Positions 18,079-25,536 of a stretch of 40,115 bases of DNA are shown here, in pieces (within the stretch, counting starts at the first letter, position 1; the number at the start of each line of letters is the position of its first letter). The DNA comes from Acidobacteria bacterium UBA6911 (GTDB taxonomy: Bacteria; Acidobacteriota; UBA6911). Position numbers and translations under genes: made by a program. Location of the stretch: NCBI GenBank assembly GCA_002451015.1, contig DKBB01000264.1, positions 1 to 40,115 of the forward strand, in the 5' to 3' direction. The notes below the pieces were generated by a model. That model saw only the letters and a list, made by a program, of their open reading frames with translations. It was not told the DNA's origin and ran no database searches.

Positions 18079-18369
18079 ATGGACCGGGCGTTCGATATTC
18101 TATTATCGCTTCAACGGGGAACATCCCGGCACGGACAATGGGTGCTTGCGTGCCTGAAGGGTTCCTGGCCCAGGCTGGTCGGGGACAGGCTTGCCGCCGT
18201 CTGTCGTCCGGCTGAACTGAGGGATGCGATTCTCAGGATTGAAGTTACAGAAGCCCCCTGGCTGGAAACGGTTCGTGGTATGCAGAAGGAGTTGCAGGAC
18301 AGGTTGTTTAATGCAACCGGTGGAGAAGTAAAAACTCTGAAAATAATAAAAGGTTCCCCGACGCCTTGA
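18079..18369 (+). CDS. dciA: DciA-like DUF721 protein
   Basis: The 96-aa protein has the DUF721/DciA pattern: WPRLVGDRLAAVCRPAEL, then LRIEVTEAPWLETVRGMQKEL, then the C-terminal LKIIKG strand. DciA is the ancestral bacterial loader of the replicative helicase DnaB where DnaC/DnaI is absent; dnaB lies about 20 kb away in this window. The ATG abuts the stop of the Kelch gene (no spacer), and GGGGGAA in the end of that gene serves as ribosome site, so translation is coupled. The pairing of a cell-surface gene with a replication gene looks incidental. The protein is at the short end of the family. Confidence 0.78.
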   Translation: MDRAFDILLSLQRGTSRHGQWVLACLKGSWPRLVGDRLAAVCRPAELRDAILRIEVTEAPWLETVRGMQKELQDRLFNATGGEVKTLKIIKGSPTP

Positions 18370-18404
18370 CCCGCATCACCAGCCTGCCGACCGGCTGCGA
18401 TATA

Positions 18405-18439
18405 TCCTGCCGCAAGGTATGCAAGTCGCTTCGGCAGGA
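18405..18439 (+). terminator. Hairpin downstream of dciA
   Basis: An 8-bp inverted repeat (TCCTGCCG with CGGCAGGA) with a 19-base loop lies 36 bases after the dciA stop. No T run follows, so the call is weak. Confidence 0.35.
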
Positions 18440-18440
18440 C

Positions 18441-19196
18441 TCACTCTAAAAAAGTATCCTGCAGAAACTGCAGGATGGATATTCCCTTGTGATCCAGGCC
18501 GGGCTTGTCGGCTGAGAGGCCGGATGCGCGGCTCGATCGCACAGCAAGGTCGAATTTCTGCATTCGCAGGCGCGCTTTTTCGTCCCGCAGGTTTCTACGT
18601 TCGTCTGCGCGCGCTTTTATAAGCCCGCCGTTTCGTATGAAAGTCACGATTTCATGCAGTTCTCTTTTATCGAACCAACTGCCGTGATCACGGCACCAGT
18701 CCAGGACTACGCCCGAGCAATGGGAGAAATTTTTGTGGTTCATTAATTTGCCGCATTCGGGGCAGGGGATATAGGCTCTTTTCCGTTTGATGCGGACTTC
18801 GCCTGATTTCGCTTCTCTCCCGAAACGGAAGCTGAGTACAGCCTCCTGTTCTTCCTCCCGTTTACAGATGTCCTGGAAGCTTTTTTTATCGACCCAAAGA
18901 CCGCCGCATTGCACGCATTCGTGAAGCGTATGTTTTCCAATGAGCGTCTGTTCAAGGGCTGTCTCGCAGTGGGGGCATTGGAGAGAGCTTTCTCTTCTGG
19001 TATTGCTTTCAGGGACAACAGCGCCGCATAAAGGACAGTGTTTCATTCCTGCGGCAACGCTGCCGAAACAGGCGGGGCATACGCGGGCGGCTATGGGAGA
19101 GCCGCAATAGCGGCATACAGTCCTTTCAGGCATCGCGGCTGCACCACAATTCGGGCAATTGAAAGCGGCCGGTTTTAAATGGATCGATTCGGTCAT
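18441..19196 (-). CDS. Multi-zinc-ribbon protein (zf-TFIIB/double zinc ribbon type)
   Basis: The 251-aa soluble protein carries a series of zinc ribbons. Residues about 14-32 hold CPNCGAAAMPERTVCRYCG, and 40-58 hold CPACFG and CPLCG. A TFIIB-type finger follows (CPHC, then CVQCGGLWVDKKSF), then another ribbon ending CRDHGSWFDKREL. The C-terminal 60 residues are basic and helical. Such proteins have no assigned reaction; they are often found beside SPFH/YdjI-like genes, and here an SPFH gene starts 188 bases away on the other strand. A shared regulatory region and a joint envelope or stress role are inferred. The end of the coding sequence doubles as a terminator. Confidence 0.85.
   Translation of the reverse strand: MTESIHLKPAAFNCPNCGAAAMPERTVCRYCGSPIAARVCPACFGSVAAGMKHCPLCGAVVPESNTRRESSLQCPHCETALEQTLIGKHTLHECVQCGGLWVDKKSFQDICKREEEQEAVLSFRFGREAKSGEVRIKRKRAYIPCPECGKLMNHKNFSHCSGVVLDWCRDHGSWFDKRELHEIVTFIRNGGLIKARADERRNLRDEKARLRMQKFDLAVRSSRASGLSADKPGLDHKGISILQFLQDTFLE
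18446..18476 (-). terminator. Intrinsic terminator inside the zinc-ribbon coding end
   Basis: On the minus strand ATCCTGCAG, a TTT loop and CTGCAGGAT form a perfect 9-bp stem, followed after two bases by six T. The hairpin encodes residues ILQFLQD and the T run encodes the last residues before the stop at 18441. Confidence 0.6.
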
Positions 19197-19384
19197 GGTG
19201 TGTCCCGTTTAAAATATACATTCTCCATCGGATAGGGAGGATTTTCCCATTAGTAAAGATATTGCTGGGTTATGGAATTGGATTTGCCGATAAGGTGTGT
19301 GAAAAAGACTGCGTTACGGGGGCGAGCCAGTCTTGTGTCGGTTCCGCCGAAGAGAATTACTATCTGCTATTCGGGAGTTGAGAT

Positions 19385-20491
19385 ATGAATATGTGGGCTA
19401 AAGTCCGCGGCGAATTGATTGATATCATTCAATGGACGGACGATTCGAATGATACTTTGATCTATCGTTTCGAGAGATACGGCAACCAGATTAAATTTGG
19501 GGCCAAACTTACAGTCCGGGAAGGCCAGGCCGCTGTTTTTATCAACGAGGGAAAAATCGCGGACGTCTTTTATCCGGGAATGTACACGCTCGAAACCCGA
19601 AACCTGCCGGTTCTTTCGACGATGCAGGGATGGAAATACGGTTTCAACAGTCCTTTCCTGGCGGAAGTGTATTTCTGCTCCACCCGGCAGTTTACTGATC
19701 TCAAGTGGGGCACCCAGAAGCCCATTATCCTGCGCGATGCCGAGTTCGGCCCGGTCCGTTTGAGGGCTTTTGGAACCTACGCCATATCTGTCAAGGATCC
19801 TGCGGTTCTGCTGCGGCGTATATCGGGAACGGACAGCCGCTTTACCCTCGATGAGATTGTCAATCAGCTCCGCAACTTTATCCTTTCTCGATTTGCCGAT
19901 ATGATGGGGGAGAGCAAAATTGCGGTGCTCGATCTGGCCTCCAGGTATAAAGAACTCGGCGACTCTCTGGCCGATCAGATCGAATCCGAGTTTCAAAACT
20001 ACGGTTTGGATCTCGTGACTTTGCTGATTGAAAATATTTCCCTTCCATCCGAAGTGGAAAGAGCGCTGGATCGTCGAACCAGCATGGGTGTTGTCGGAAA
20101 CCTCTCGGAATATACAAGTTTCAATGTCGCCGATTCCATCCCTTCCGCTGCCGGCAATCCCGGTGGTTTGGCGGCTGCCGGTGCCGGAATCGGGTTCGGG
20201 GTGGCTATGGCCGGGCCTGTTTCTCAGGCTGTTTCGAATCCTCCACAGCCGTCCAATCCGTCGAAAACTCCCCCGCCCATTCCGGGAACAACCCAATACT
20301 TTCTTGCCCTGGGGGGGCGACAGGAGGGGCCTTTTACGATGTCGGGTTTGAGATCCCATGTCGCTTCCGGAAATTTAACCATGCAGACGCTGGTATGGTC
20401 GGAAGGTATGGCGCAGTGGGAACCTGCCGGAAAGGTGCCGGCGTTGGAAACCCTTTTTGCCGATGCGCCCCCGTCCCCCCCGGCGGCCTGA
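19385..20491 (+). CDS. SPFH-domain protein with C-terminal GYF_2 domain (YdjI-like)
   Basis: The 368-aa product has an SPFH (stomatin/flotillin-like) core over residues about 25-240 (TVREGQAAVFINEGKIADV, FYPGMYTLET, GTYAISVKDPAVLLRRISG). It matches the YdjI / virion-core-protein branch in that it lacks an N-terminal membrane helix. A glycine/alanine-rich linker and a proline-rich stretch (about 250-305) lead to a GYF_2/DUF4339 domain (YFLALGGRQEGPFTMSGL ... LVWSEGMAQWEPA). These domains bind proline-rich partners. The start ATG has GGGAG upstream. The zinc-ribbon gene diverges from the same upstream region. The stop TGA is followed within 3 bases by a heptamer array. Confidence 0.88.
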   Translation: MNMWAKVRGELIDIIQWTDDSNDTLIYRFERYGNQIKFGAKLTVREGQAAVFINEGKIADVFYPGMYTLETRNLPVLSTMQGWKYGFNSPFLAEVYFCSTRQFTDLKWGTQKPIILRDAEFGPVRLRAFGTYAISVKDPAVLLRRISGTDSRFTLDEIVNQLRNFILSRFADMMGESKIAVLDLASRYKELGDSLADQIESEFQNYGLDLVTLLIENISLPSEVERALDRRTSMGVVGNLSEYTSFNVADSIPSAAGNPGGLAAAGAGIGFGVAMAGPVSQAVSNPPQPSNPSKTPPPIPGTTQYFLALGGRQEGPFTMSGLRSHVASGNLTMQTLVWSEGMAQWEPAGKVPALETLFADAPPSPPAA

Positions 20492-20494
20492 TAA

Positions 20495-20529
20495 TTGAAA
20501 ATTAAAGATTGAAGTTTACAGATTGGGCC
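20495..20529 (+). repeat. Heptamer array (TTGAAGA type) after the SPFH gene
   Basis: Five in-phase units, starting TTGAAAA, TTAAAGA, and including TTGAAGT and TTACAGA. The array begins 3 bases after the SPFH stop codon. Confidence 0.7.
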
Positions 20530-20690
20530 TGATCCGGTCGCTTCTCCAATGGTTTAAATCGTCCGGGAGCTTGTTGTGCACTCACAAAATTAACGTGATG
20601 TATAATTTCCTAAATATCACAAAAAAAACTTGCGGCTGGAACAGACGTAACCATTTTACCCATCCGAGTTGCAAACGCCATCATCCGAAA

Positions 20691-20718
20691 TCTTCAATCT
20701 TCAACCTTCAATCCGAAT
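20691..20718 (-). repeat. Heptamer array (TTGAAGA type), inverted relative to 20495
   Basis: On the plus strand TCTTCAA occurs twice in phase and is followed by CCTTCAA and a decayed unit. On the minus strand these read TTGAAGG, TTGAAGA, TTGAAGA. Confidence 0.7.
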
Positions 20719-20735
20719 CGAATGACTTCTGAAGT

Positions 20736-20743
20736 GCTATAAT
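20736..20743 (+). promoter_or_regulatory. Extended -10 promoter of the ThiF-like gene
   Basis: The sequence AAGTGCTATAAT (20732-20743) contains TG-N-TATAAT, an extended -10 box. The same 12 bases occur upstream of the NDK-like gene at 29238-29249. No strong -35 box is visible. Confidence 0.5.
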
Positions 20744-20772
20744 AATGGAGCAATATTCGAACAGGTCACAGT

Positions 20773-20797
20773 AGGGGCGAACCTTGTGTTCGCCTTT
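20773..20797. repeat. Palindromic repeat (GGGGCGAAC family)
   Basis: Perfect 7-bp arms GGCGAAC and GTTCGCC around the loop CTTGT at 20776-20794, preceded by TAGG. It lies between the promoter and the ThiF-like gene, so it would sit in the leader of that transcript. Confidence 0.65.
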
Positions 20798-20853
20798 CAT
20801 GTGTAAGGGGAAGATTGCCGGTTGCTTCAATCCTATATGCCGGAGGGAAGGTA

Positions 20854-21603
20854 ATGGAATTCACCAAGGAAGAATTGTCACGATACAACCGCCAGATAAC
20901 CATTCCCGGTTTCGGCATTGAAGGACAGAGAAAATTAAAAAATGCCAAGGTATTTATAGCCGGTATAGGCGGATTAGGCTCCATTTCATCCTATTACCTG
21001 GCGGCTGCAGGAGTAGGACATCTGAAGATTGTAGATAAGGATAAAGTCGATTACAGCAACTTGAATCGCCAGATTATTCACTGGGTCGGCGACATCGGCG
21101 ATTACAAATCAGACTCGGCCTATTCGAAGCTTAAGGAATTCAATCCAGACTGCACAATCGAGGCCGTCTGTGCGGAAATTCGGGAGGATAACTGTGAAAG
21201 CCTCGTCGGAGATTGCACGGTTATCGTCGATGCCATGGATAACATGCCTGCCAGGAAAATTCTGAACGGCGTCTCTGTAAAAAAATCCATTCCTTACATA
21301 TATGGAGGCGTTCACCAGCTTGACGGAATGGTTTCCACATTCCTTCCGGGTAAGACCCCATGTTTGGAGTGCGTATTCCCTGATTCGGGAACTGCGTCCA
21401 CAACTGATGCGCCGAGTATTCTCGGGCCGGTCCCGGGGGTTGTCGCTTCCATACAATCAATTGAAACGGTAAAGATACTTCTGGATTTTGAGACGCCTCT
21501 GGCCGGAAGACTGCTTTGCTTCTGCGGGGCCGATATGACTTTCCGTGAATTTAAAATCAGACAGGATCCGGGATGCCCTATCTGTGGAGATAAAACCGTC
21601 TAA
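20854..21603 (+). CDS. ThiF/MoeB/HesA-family E1-like adenylyltransferase
   Basis: Enzymes of this family adenylate the C-terminal glycine of ubiquitin-like sulfur carriers (ThiS, MoaD and others). The 249-aa protein starts at ATG 20854 with GGAGGGAAGG upstream; the frame extends to 20815 without a ribosome site. Motifs are RYNRQITIPGFG at the N-terminus, the nucleotide loop GIGGLGS, NLNRQI with the conserved Arg, the substrate Asp in VDAMDN, and two zinc Cys pairs (CLEC, CPIC). It is of MoeB/ThiF length without a rhodanese domain. No thiS, moaD or other cofactor gene is near, so the substrate is unknown. Transcription probably starts at the extended -10 box near 20740. Confidence 0.9.
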   Translation: MEFTKEELSRYNRQITIPGFGIEGQRKLKNAKVFIAGIGGLGSISSYYLAAAGVGHLKIVDKDKVDYSNLNRQIIHWVGDIGDYKSDSAYSKLKEFNPDCTIEAVCAEIREDNCESLVGDCTVIVDAMDNMPARKILNGVSVKKSIPYIYGGVHQLDGMVSTFLPGKTPCLECVFPDSGTASTTDAPSILGPVPGVVASIQSIETVKILLDFETPLAGRLLCFCGADMTFREFKIRQDPGCPICGDKTV

Positions 21604-22012
21604 AGTCGAAAGGTAAAATCCTTCATCTAACTTATTAGAACAGACGGTGGATGAATGCTAGCCCGCATTTCTCACAGGATTCCGGTCGCTTCGCTTACAC
21701 GAGGCGGCGCAGGTAGACGTGCATACAAGGCGCACGACGGAGGGCTCCGCAGTCATACCTGACAGTATGTCGAGGAGCCCGAGATGAGCACGCCCAATTT
21801 ATGCCGTGCGTAAATTGGGTACGCAGTAGACATGACCAGATCCGTTGCCGTAATAGAAACCTTGTGAGAAATGCGGGCTGGGGGCGAAGGATAATCTTTG
21901 CTGAACCTACGGACTCTGGTTTACAAAATATGCATATATCCAAAGTCTGAATCATTAAATCCCCACAAATCCATCCATCTATAAACCCGGCACCAAAACG
22001 TTTTTTTTAACC
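21604..22012. other. Intergenic region holding a 220-bp inverted-repeat element
   Basis: No protein gene is seen. Most of the region is the element at 21660-21879; the remainder (21880-22012) is AT-rich and ends in the TCTAAGG heptamer array at the aminotransferase stop. Confidence 0.5.
21660..21879. mobile_element. 220-bp element with 17-bp perfect terminal inverted repeats
   Basis: The ends are AGCCCGCATTTCTCACA (21660-21676) and its exact reverse complement (21863-21879). Inside are two more hairpins. One has arms GGGCTCC/GGAGCCC (21742-21748, 21774-21780) with an inner CATAC/GTATG pair. The other has arms CCCAATTTA/TAAATTGGG (21793-21801, 21811-21819). No open reading frame or clear target duplication is seen. 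It could be a non-autonomous transposable element or a structured RNA repeat; the type assigned here is an inference. Confidence 0.5.
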
Positions 22013-22024
22013 TTAGACCTTAGA
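22004..22024 (-). repeat. Heptamer array (TCTAAGG type) at the aminotransferase stop
   Basis: On the minus strand TCTAAGG occurs twice in phase, followed by TTAAAAA. The TAA stop at 22015-22013 lies inside the second unit, so the final residues KV of the enzyme are repeat-encoded. Confidence 0.6.
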
Positions 22025-23185
22025 TTTTTTTATGGCCCGTGCGAAGAAGGGAAGAGAGCGCACGACGGTGTCGCGTGAAACCGTAAGAGAAAGCCTGATG
22101 TAACCACTACGGCCGAAGCCCTTTCCGGGCACTGCCAGCACACCCTCGTTTTGAAGAATTTTTGTGAATTCCATATCGTCCGGGATAGGTGTTTTAAGGA
22201 AAAGGTAGAATGCGCCTTGAGGTTTGCGAACTTCATATCCTGATCGGGAAAGACCGTCGCACAGCAGGTCTCTTTTTTCCTTATAGATTGCCAGATCGGG
22301 CAATGCGTCCGGAGCTTTCGCAGTCGCCAATTGCCAGATTGCCGGAGCGTTGATGAATCCAAGTATGCGGTTCGTAAAGGTGCATGCCTGGAATAAAGCA
22401 TTTGCCTCCGTCAGTTGGGGGGAAATAGCGAGGTAGCCAATACGCTCCCCTGGAATCGACCAGGTTTTGGACCACGAGGTGGCAATAATACAGTTCGAAA
22501 TGATAGATGCCGTTTCCGGGCATTTTGCTCCGTCGAAGACAAAAGATTTGTAGGGCTCGTCGCTGATTACAGCGATTGGATGATCTGCCCGCTGAAGCAC
22601 TTCTTCAAGTTCATGTAACAGAGCTTCGGGATAGATGACGCCTGTCGGATTGTTCGGCGAGTTCAGGATAATGGCACGGGTTCTGGAAGTGATCTTCGAC
22701 TCAATGGCAGCGATATCCAGTTCAAAATTTTCGTCGGTTTCGACAGGTATCATTTTTCCTGAAAAGTTCATTATATAGAACTGGTAATCGGGAAAGCAGG
22801 GCATCGGAACGATGACTTCATCTCCTGGATTGAGCATGGCTTTTAATAGCGTGTTCATGGCGCCTGCACAACCGACGGTCATCAGAATGTGATTTTCGGT
22901 GAACGGGACGCCCGTATCCCGCTTCAAAGTTTCCGCCAGGTTTCGTCGCACCTCGGGAAAGCCGGCATTGGGCATGTAACTGTGAGTGCCGGGAGCGTTC
23001 TCTTCCACCAGGTTCCGTAAAGCCGCCTTCACATCTTCAGGAGGATCTTCGGTCGGATTTCCGAGTGTGAAGTCGAATATATTTTCAGCCCCGCGCTCTT
23101 TTTTCATGCGGATGCCTTCTTCGAACATCCTTCGGATCCAGGAGGCACTTTCAATTTGCCGGCTTACGGATTCTGAAACAATCAT
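22013..23185 (-). CDS. PLP-dependent aminotransferase (class I/II, aspartate-type fold)
   Basis: This 390-aa fold-type I aminotransferase moves an amino group between an amino acid and a 2-oxoacid using PLP. The start is ATG 23185, because AAGGAG lies 6 bases upstream; an ATG at 23200 precedes that site and is unlikely. Motifs are FDFTLGNPTEDPP, the cofactor segment NSPNNPTGVIYP, SDEPYKSFVFDG, the PLP lysine (about Lys240) in SWSKTWSIPGERIGY, and the C-terminal Arg in SGYIRLSL. Substrate is not certain. Proximity to malate dehydrogenase and PEPCK suggests aspartate or a related dicarboxylate amino acid, but that is inference. Confidence 0.9.
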   Translation of the reverse strand: MIVSESVSRQIESASWIRRMFEEGIRMKKERGAENIFDFTLGNPTEDPPEDVKAALRNLVEENAPGTHSYMPNAGFPEVRRNLAETLKRDTGVPFTENHILMTVGCAGAMNTLLKAMLNPGDEVIVPMPCFPDYQFYIMNFSGKMIPVETDENFELDIAAIESKITSRTRAIILNSPNNPTGVIYPEALLHELEEVLQRADHPIAVISDEPYKSFVFDGAKCPETASIISNCIIATSWSKTWSIPGERIGYLAISPQLTEANALFQACTFTNRILGFINAPAIWQLATAKAPDALPDLAIYKEKRDLLCDGLSRSGYEVRKPQGAFYLFLKTPIPDDMEFTKILQNEGVLAVPGKGFGRSGYIRLSLTVSRDTVVRSLPFFARAIKKSKV

Positions 23186-23342
23186 TGAAGACTCCTTCAT
23201 AAATGCGTTTCAAAGAGTATAAAAACATGAATTCTAGCGTTTGTACTCGCTGCATGGCAACTCGTAAAATCGGGGGCACAATGATTATTTGGTAGAAAAA
23301 GGATAGGTGTTAAGTCCCTTTATTTACTCCGATGCCGGAATT

Positions 23343-24287
23343 TCAGTGCAGCCGAAAGAAAGAGTCGAGTTCCCGCACCCCTTTGCTTACCGCTTCGGCA
23401 CTTTTGTGCAGCAGCTGCATCTCGGATTCATCCAGTTCAAGCTCGATAATTTGTTCAATGCCGTTTTTCCCCAGAATCACCGGAACGCCGATAAAGAGGT
23501 TTTCAATGTCATATTCACCTCGAAGGAAAGCGGCGCATGGAGCCAGGGTTTTGCGGTCCGTGACGATGGCCTCTACCATTTCGGCGACGGAAGCCGCCGG
23601 CGCGAAATAAGCGGATCCGGTTTTCAAATGAGCGACGATTTCGGCTCCTCCGTTACGCGTTCGTCCAACCAGGCGCTCAATCGTTTGTGTGTCCATCAGC
23701 TGAGGGATCGGGATGCCCGCCACGGTAGTGAACCGGGGCAGGGGCACCATCTGATCTCCATGACCCCCCATTACCATGGCATGAACATCCGAAAGGGAGC
23801 ATCCGAGTTCTTCCGCAACAAAATAGCGGAAACGGGTCGAGTCCAGGATCCCGGCCATTCCAACTACCCGGCGAACAGCGAATCCGGTCGTACGAAACGC
23901 CACATGGCACATAACGTCCAGCGGATTCGATACTACAATAATCGTGGCATTCGGAGCATAGGTCTCTACATTTTCTGAAGCTGCTTTTACAATGCCTGCG
24001 TTTACTTTCAGAAGATCCATGCGGTCCATACCGGGCTTGCGTGGCACTCCAGCCGTGATGACTACGACATCGCTTCCTTCAATCCTGGAATAATCTTTTG
24101 TGCCTTCGATCGTAACATCGTAACGACGCATGGGGCCTGCATGGAGAAAATCCAGTGCCTTGGCGCGCGTCAGCCCTTCATTGATGTCCACCATTACGAT
24201 ATCGGCAATAATTTTCTCGGCAATGTAATATGCGGCAGTTGCACCGACCTGTCCCGCACCGATAATGCTGACTTTTTTTCTAGGCAT
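23343..24287 (-). CDS. mdh: Malate dehydrogenase (NAD-dependent)
   Basis: The 314-aa enzyme oxidises malate to oxaloacetate. The start ATG at 24287 has GGAGAAG upstream; a longer frame to 24326 lies wholly inside the preceding gene. It has GAGQVG for NAD binding, AGVPRKPGMDRMDLL with both substrate arginines, VSNPLDVM, GILDSTRFR with the catalytic Asp and third Arg, and GGHGD with the catalytic His. The RKPGM loop indicates malate rather than lactate. The start lies 8 bases inside the upstream paralogue, so translation is coupled. PEPCK nearby uses the oxaloacetate. Confidence 0.94.
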   Translation of the reverse strand: MPRKKVSIIGAGQVGATAAYYIAEKIIADIVMVDINEGLTRAKALDFLHAGPMRRYDVTIEGTKDYSRIEGSDVVVITAGVPRKPGMDRMDLLKVNAGIVKAASENVETYAPNATIIVVSNPLDVMCHVAFRTTGFAVRRVVGMAGILDSTRFRYFVAEELGCSLSDVHAMVMGGHGDQMVPLPRFTTVAGIPIPQLMDTQTIERLVGRTRNGGAEIVAHLKTGSAYFAPAASVAEMVEAIVTDRKTLAPCAAFLRGEYDIENLFIGVPVILGKNGIEQIIELELDESEMQLLHKSAEAVSKGVRELDSFFRLH

Positions 24288-25236
24288 GCGGTTCTTCTCC
24301 TTTCCTGTCTGACGCTTCGGCTGCACCGACGATGGATGCGCGCAGTTCAGCAGCGGCTTTCTCGAATTCCTCTTTTTCAGAAGCGTTCATTTCAATAGAG
24401 ACCACATGATCCACGCCGCCGGCCCCAATACAGACGGGAACGCTGACGGCAATATCGTCGAGGCCGTATTCGCCCTGTAACCGGAACGAGACCGGCAGGA
24501 TCGTTTTCGTGTCCCGAGCCACCGCTTCCACCAACGCCGCTACTGCGGCGCTGGGTGCATAAAATGCAGTGGATTTCTCAGCGAGGTGGAGAATGGTGTC
24601 CCCCGCCCTGCGAACTTCGTCAATGATCGCGTCGAATTCTTCCTTCGGCAGTAATTGATCCACCGGGATCCCGGATACTCTTACGGTGTTACGCAGGATG
24701 ACCATGCACGGCCTGTGAGGGCCAACGACCATTCCCGTTACTTCCCGGGAGGACACGCCGAGCGCTGTACTGACAAGAAAACGGAGCCTTGTCGAGCTGA
24801 GCAGCCCGCCGACGCCAAGGACCCTCCTGCGGTCGAAACCCAGAAGGTTTTGGATCAACAGGGTAATCCGGTCCACGGGTTCTACGATATTTATAACAAC
24901 TGCGCCGGGTGTAAGACGTTGAATGTCTTGACAGATTTTTTCCATCAGTGCGGCATTGTCGCGGTATAGGTCATCGCGGGTCTCGTTCGGATTGCGCACA
25001 CGTCCGGCTGCGATAACCACGATTTCGCTGTTCCGAATATCTTCAATGGAACCGGCGCCCCGAACTGCAGTATCGTAACGGCGGATCGGCCCGGCTTCCG
25101 AAAGATCCAGAGCCTTGCCTTCGGGAAGACCTTCTCGGACGTCCACCAGAATAACGGACGCACTGCGGTTTTCGGCAATAAAGAAGGCGCTGTTGGCACC
25201 GACGTTTCCACTGCCGATAATGCTGACTTTTTTCAT
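24280..25236 (-). CDS. Divergent malate/lactate dehydrogenase paralogue, catalytic Asp lost
   Basis: The 318-aa protein aligns along its whole length with the mdh directly downstream (GSGNVGANSAFFIAENRSA versus GAGQVGATAAYYIAEK). The NAD fold is kept (GSGNVG), and the arginines in VRNPNETRDDL and STRLR are present. The active site is altered: VSNPLDVM is VEPVDRIT, the catalytic Asp in GILDSTR is Ser (GLLSSTR), and GGHGD is GPHRP, so His remains but its surroundings change. I infer a pseudoenzyme or new function, possibly a partner of the true Mdh in a mixed tetramer. The start ATG has GGAGAG upstream. It overlaps mdh by 8 bases. The frame is intact, so it is not a pseudogene. Confidence 0.85.
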   Translation of the reverse strand: MKKVSIIGSGNVGANSAFFIAENRSASVILVDVREGLPEGKALDLSEAGPIRRYDTAVRGAGSIEDIRNSEIVVIAAGRVRNPNETRDDLYRDNAALMEKICQDIQRLTPGAVVINIVEPVDRITLLIQNLLGFDRRRVLGVGGLLSSTRLRFLVSTALGVSSREVTGMVVGPHRPCMVILRNTVRVSGIPVDQLLPKEEFDAIIDEVRRAGDTILHLAEKSTAFYAPSAAVAALVEAVARDTKTILPVSFRLQGEYGLDDIAVSVPVCIGAGGVDHVVSIEMNASEKEEFEKAAAELRASIVGAAEASDRKGEEPHA

Positions 25237-25367
25237 GATCTCTCCATTTGCAGTGTGTTTAGATATCTCGTGATTCCTACTGATCGTACATTATTGACAC
25301 CCTTTTTTTATTTTCACAAGACTCTCATATACCTATAGGGCAAACAATGAAGAAAAAAGGGAATATT

Positions 25368-25387
25368 AAAAAATCCCCGCGTCGGGG
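25368..25387 (-). terminator. Intrinsic terminator upstream of the mdh pair
   Basis: On the minus strand CCCCG, ACG loop and CGGGG form a short GC stem, followed by ATTTTTTAA. It lies 131 bases before the start of the first dehydrogenase gene, in the same direction. Confidence 0.55.
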
Positions 25388-25536
25388 TTCGTAAAGAAGG
25401 CTTGTGTCGTCTCTCCAGTTCCGGCACGGATCCCGATTTTTGAACGACGCAGTCGTCTGTATTCCAGCAGGATGATAGTCGTATTTTCCCCGATGGACCG
25501 CTGCTATATCGGCATTCCTATTACAATGGAGTAAAA
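25368..25536 (-). ncRNA. Candidate leader or small RNA upstream of the mdh pair
   Basis: A perfect TATAAT on the minus strand (25548-25543) would start transcription near 25536; an intrinsic terminator ends about 169 bases on. Internal hairpins are visible, such as ACGAC-TGC-GTCGT and AGCAG with CTGCT. I do not recognise a known riboswitch or 6S RNA by eye. It could be an attenuating leader of the dehydrogenase genes or a free small RNA. A 71-codon frame overlaps it but has no ribosome site. Confidence 0.3.

Larger units (their letters stand above)
20492..20853. other. Repeat-rich intergenic region with a promoter
   Basis: No gene is seen. Two heptamer arrays in opposite orientation (20495-20529, 20691-20718) bracket about 160 bases of unique sequence. 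An extended -10 promoter (20736-20743) and a palindromic repeat (20773-20797) follow before the ThiF-like gene. Confidence 0.55.

Noticed and set aside
21695..21955. 86-codon minus-strand frame inside the 220-bp element
   Set aside because: It runs across hairpin arms in both orientations with no ribosome site; likely a chance frame.
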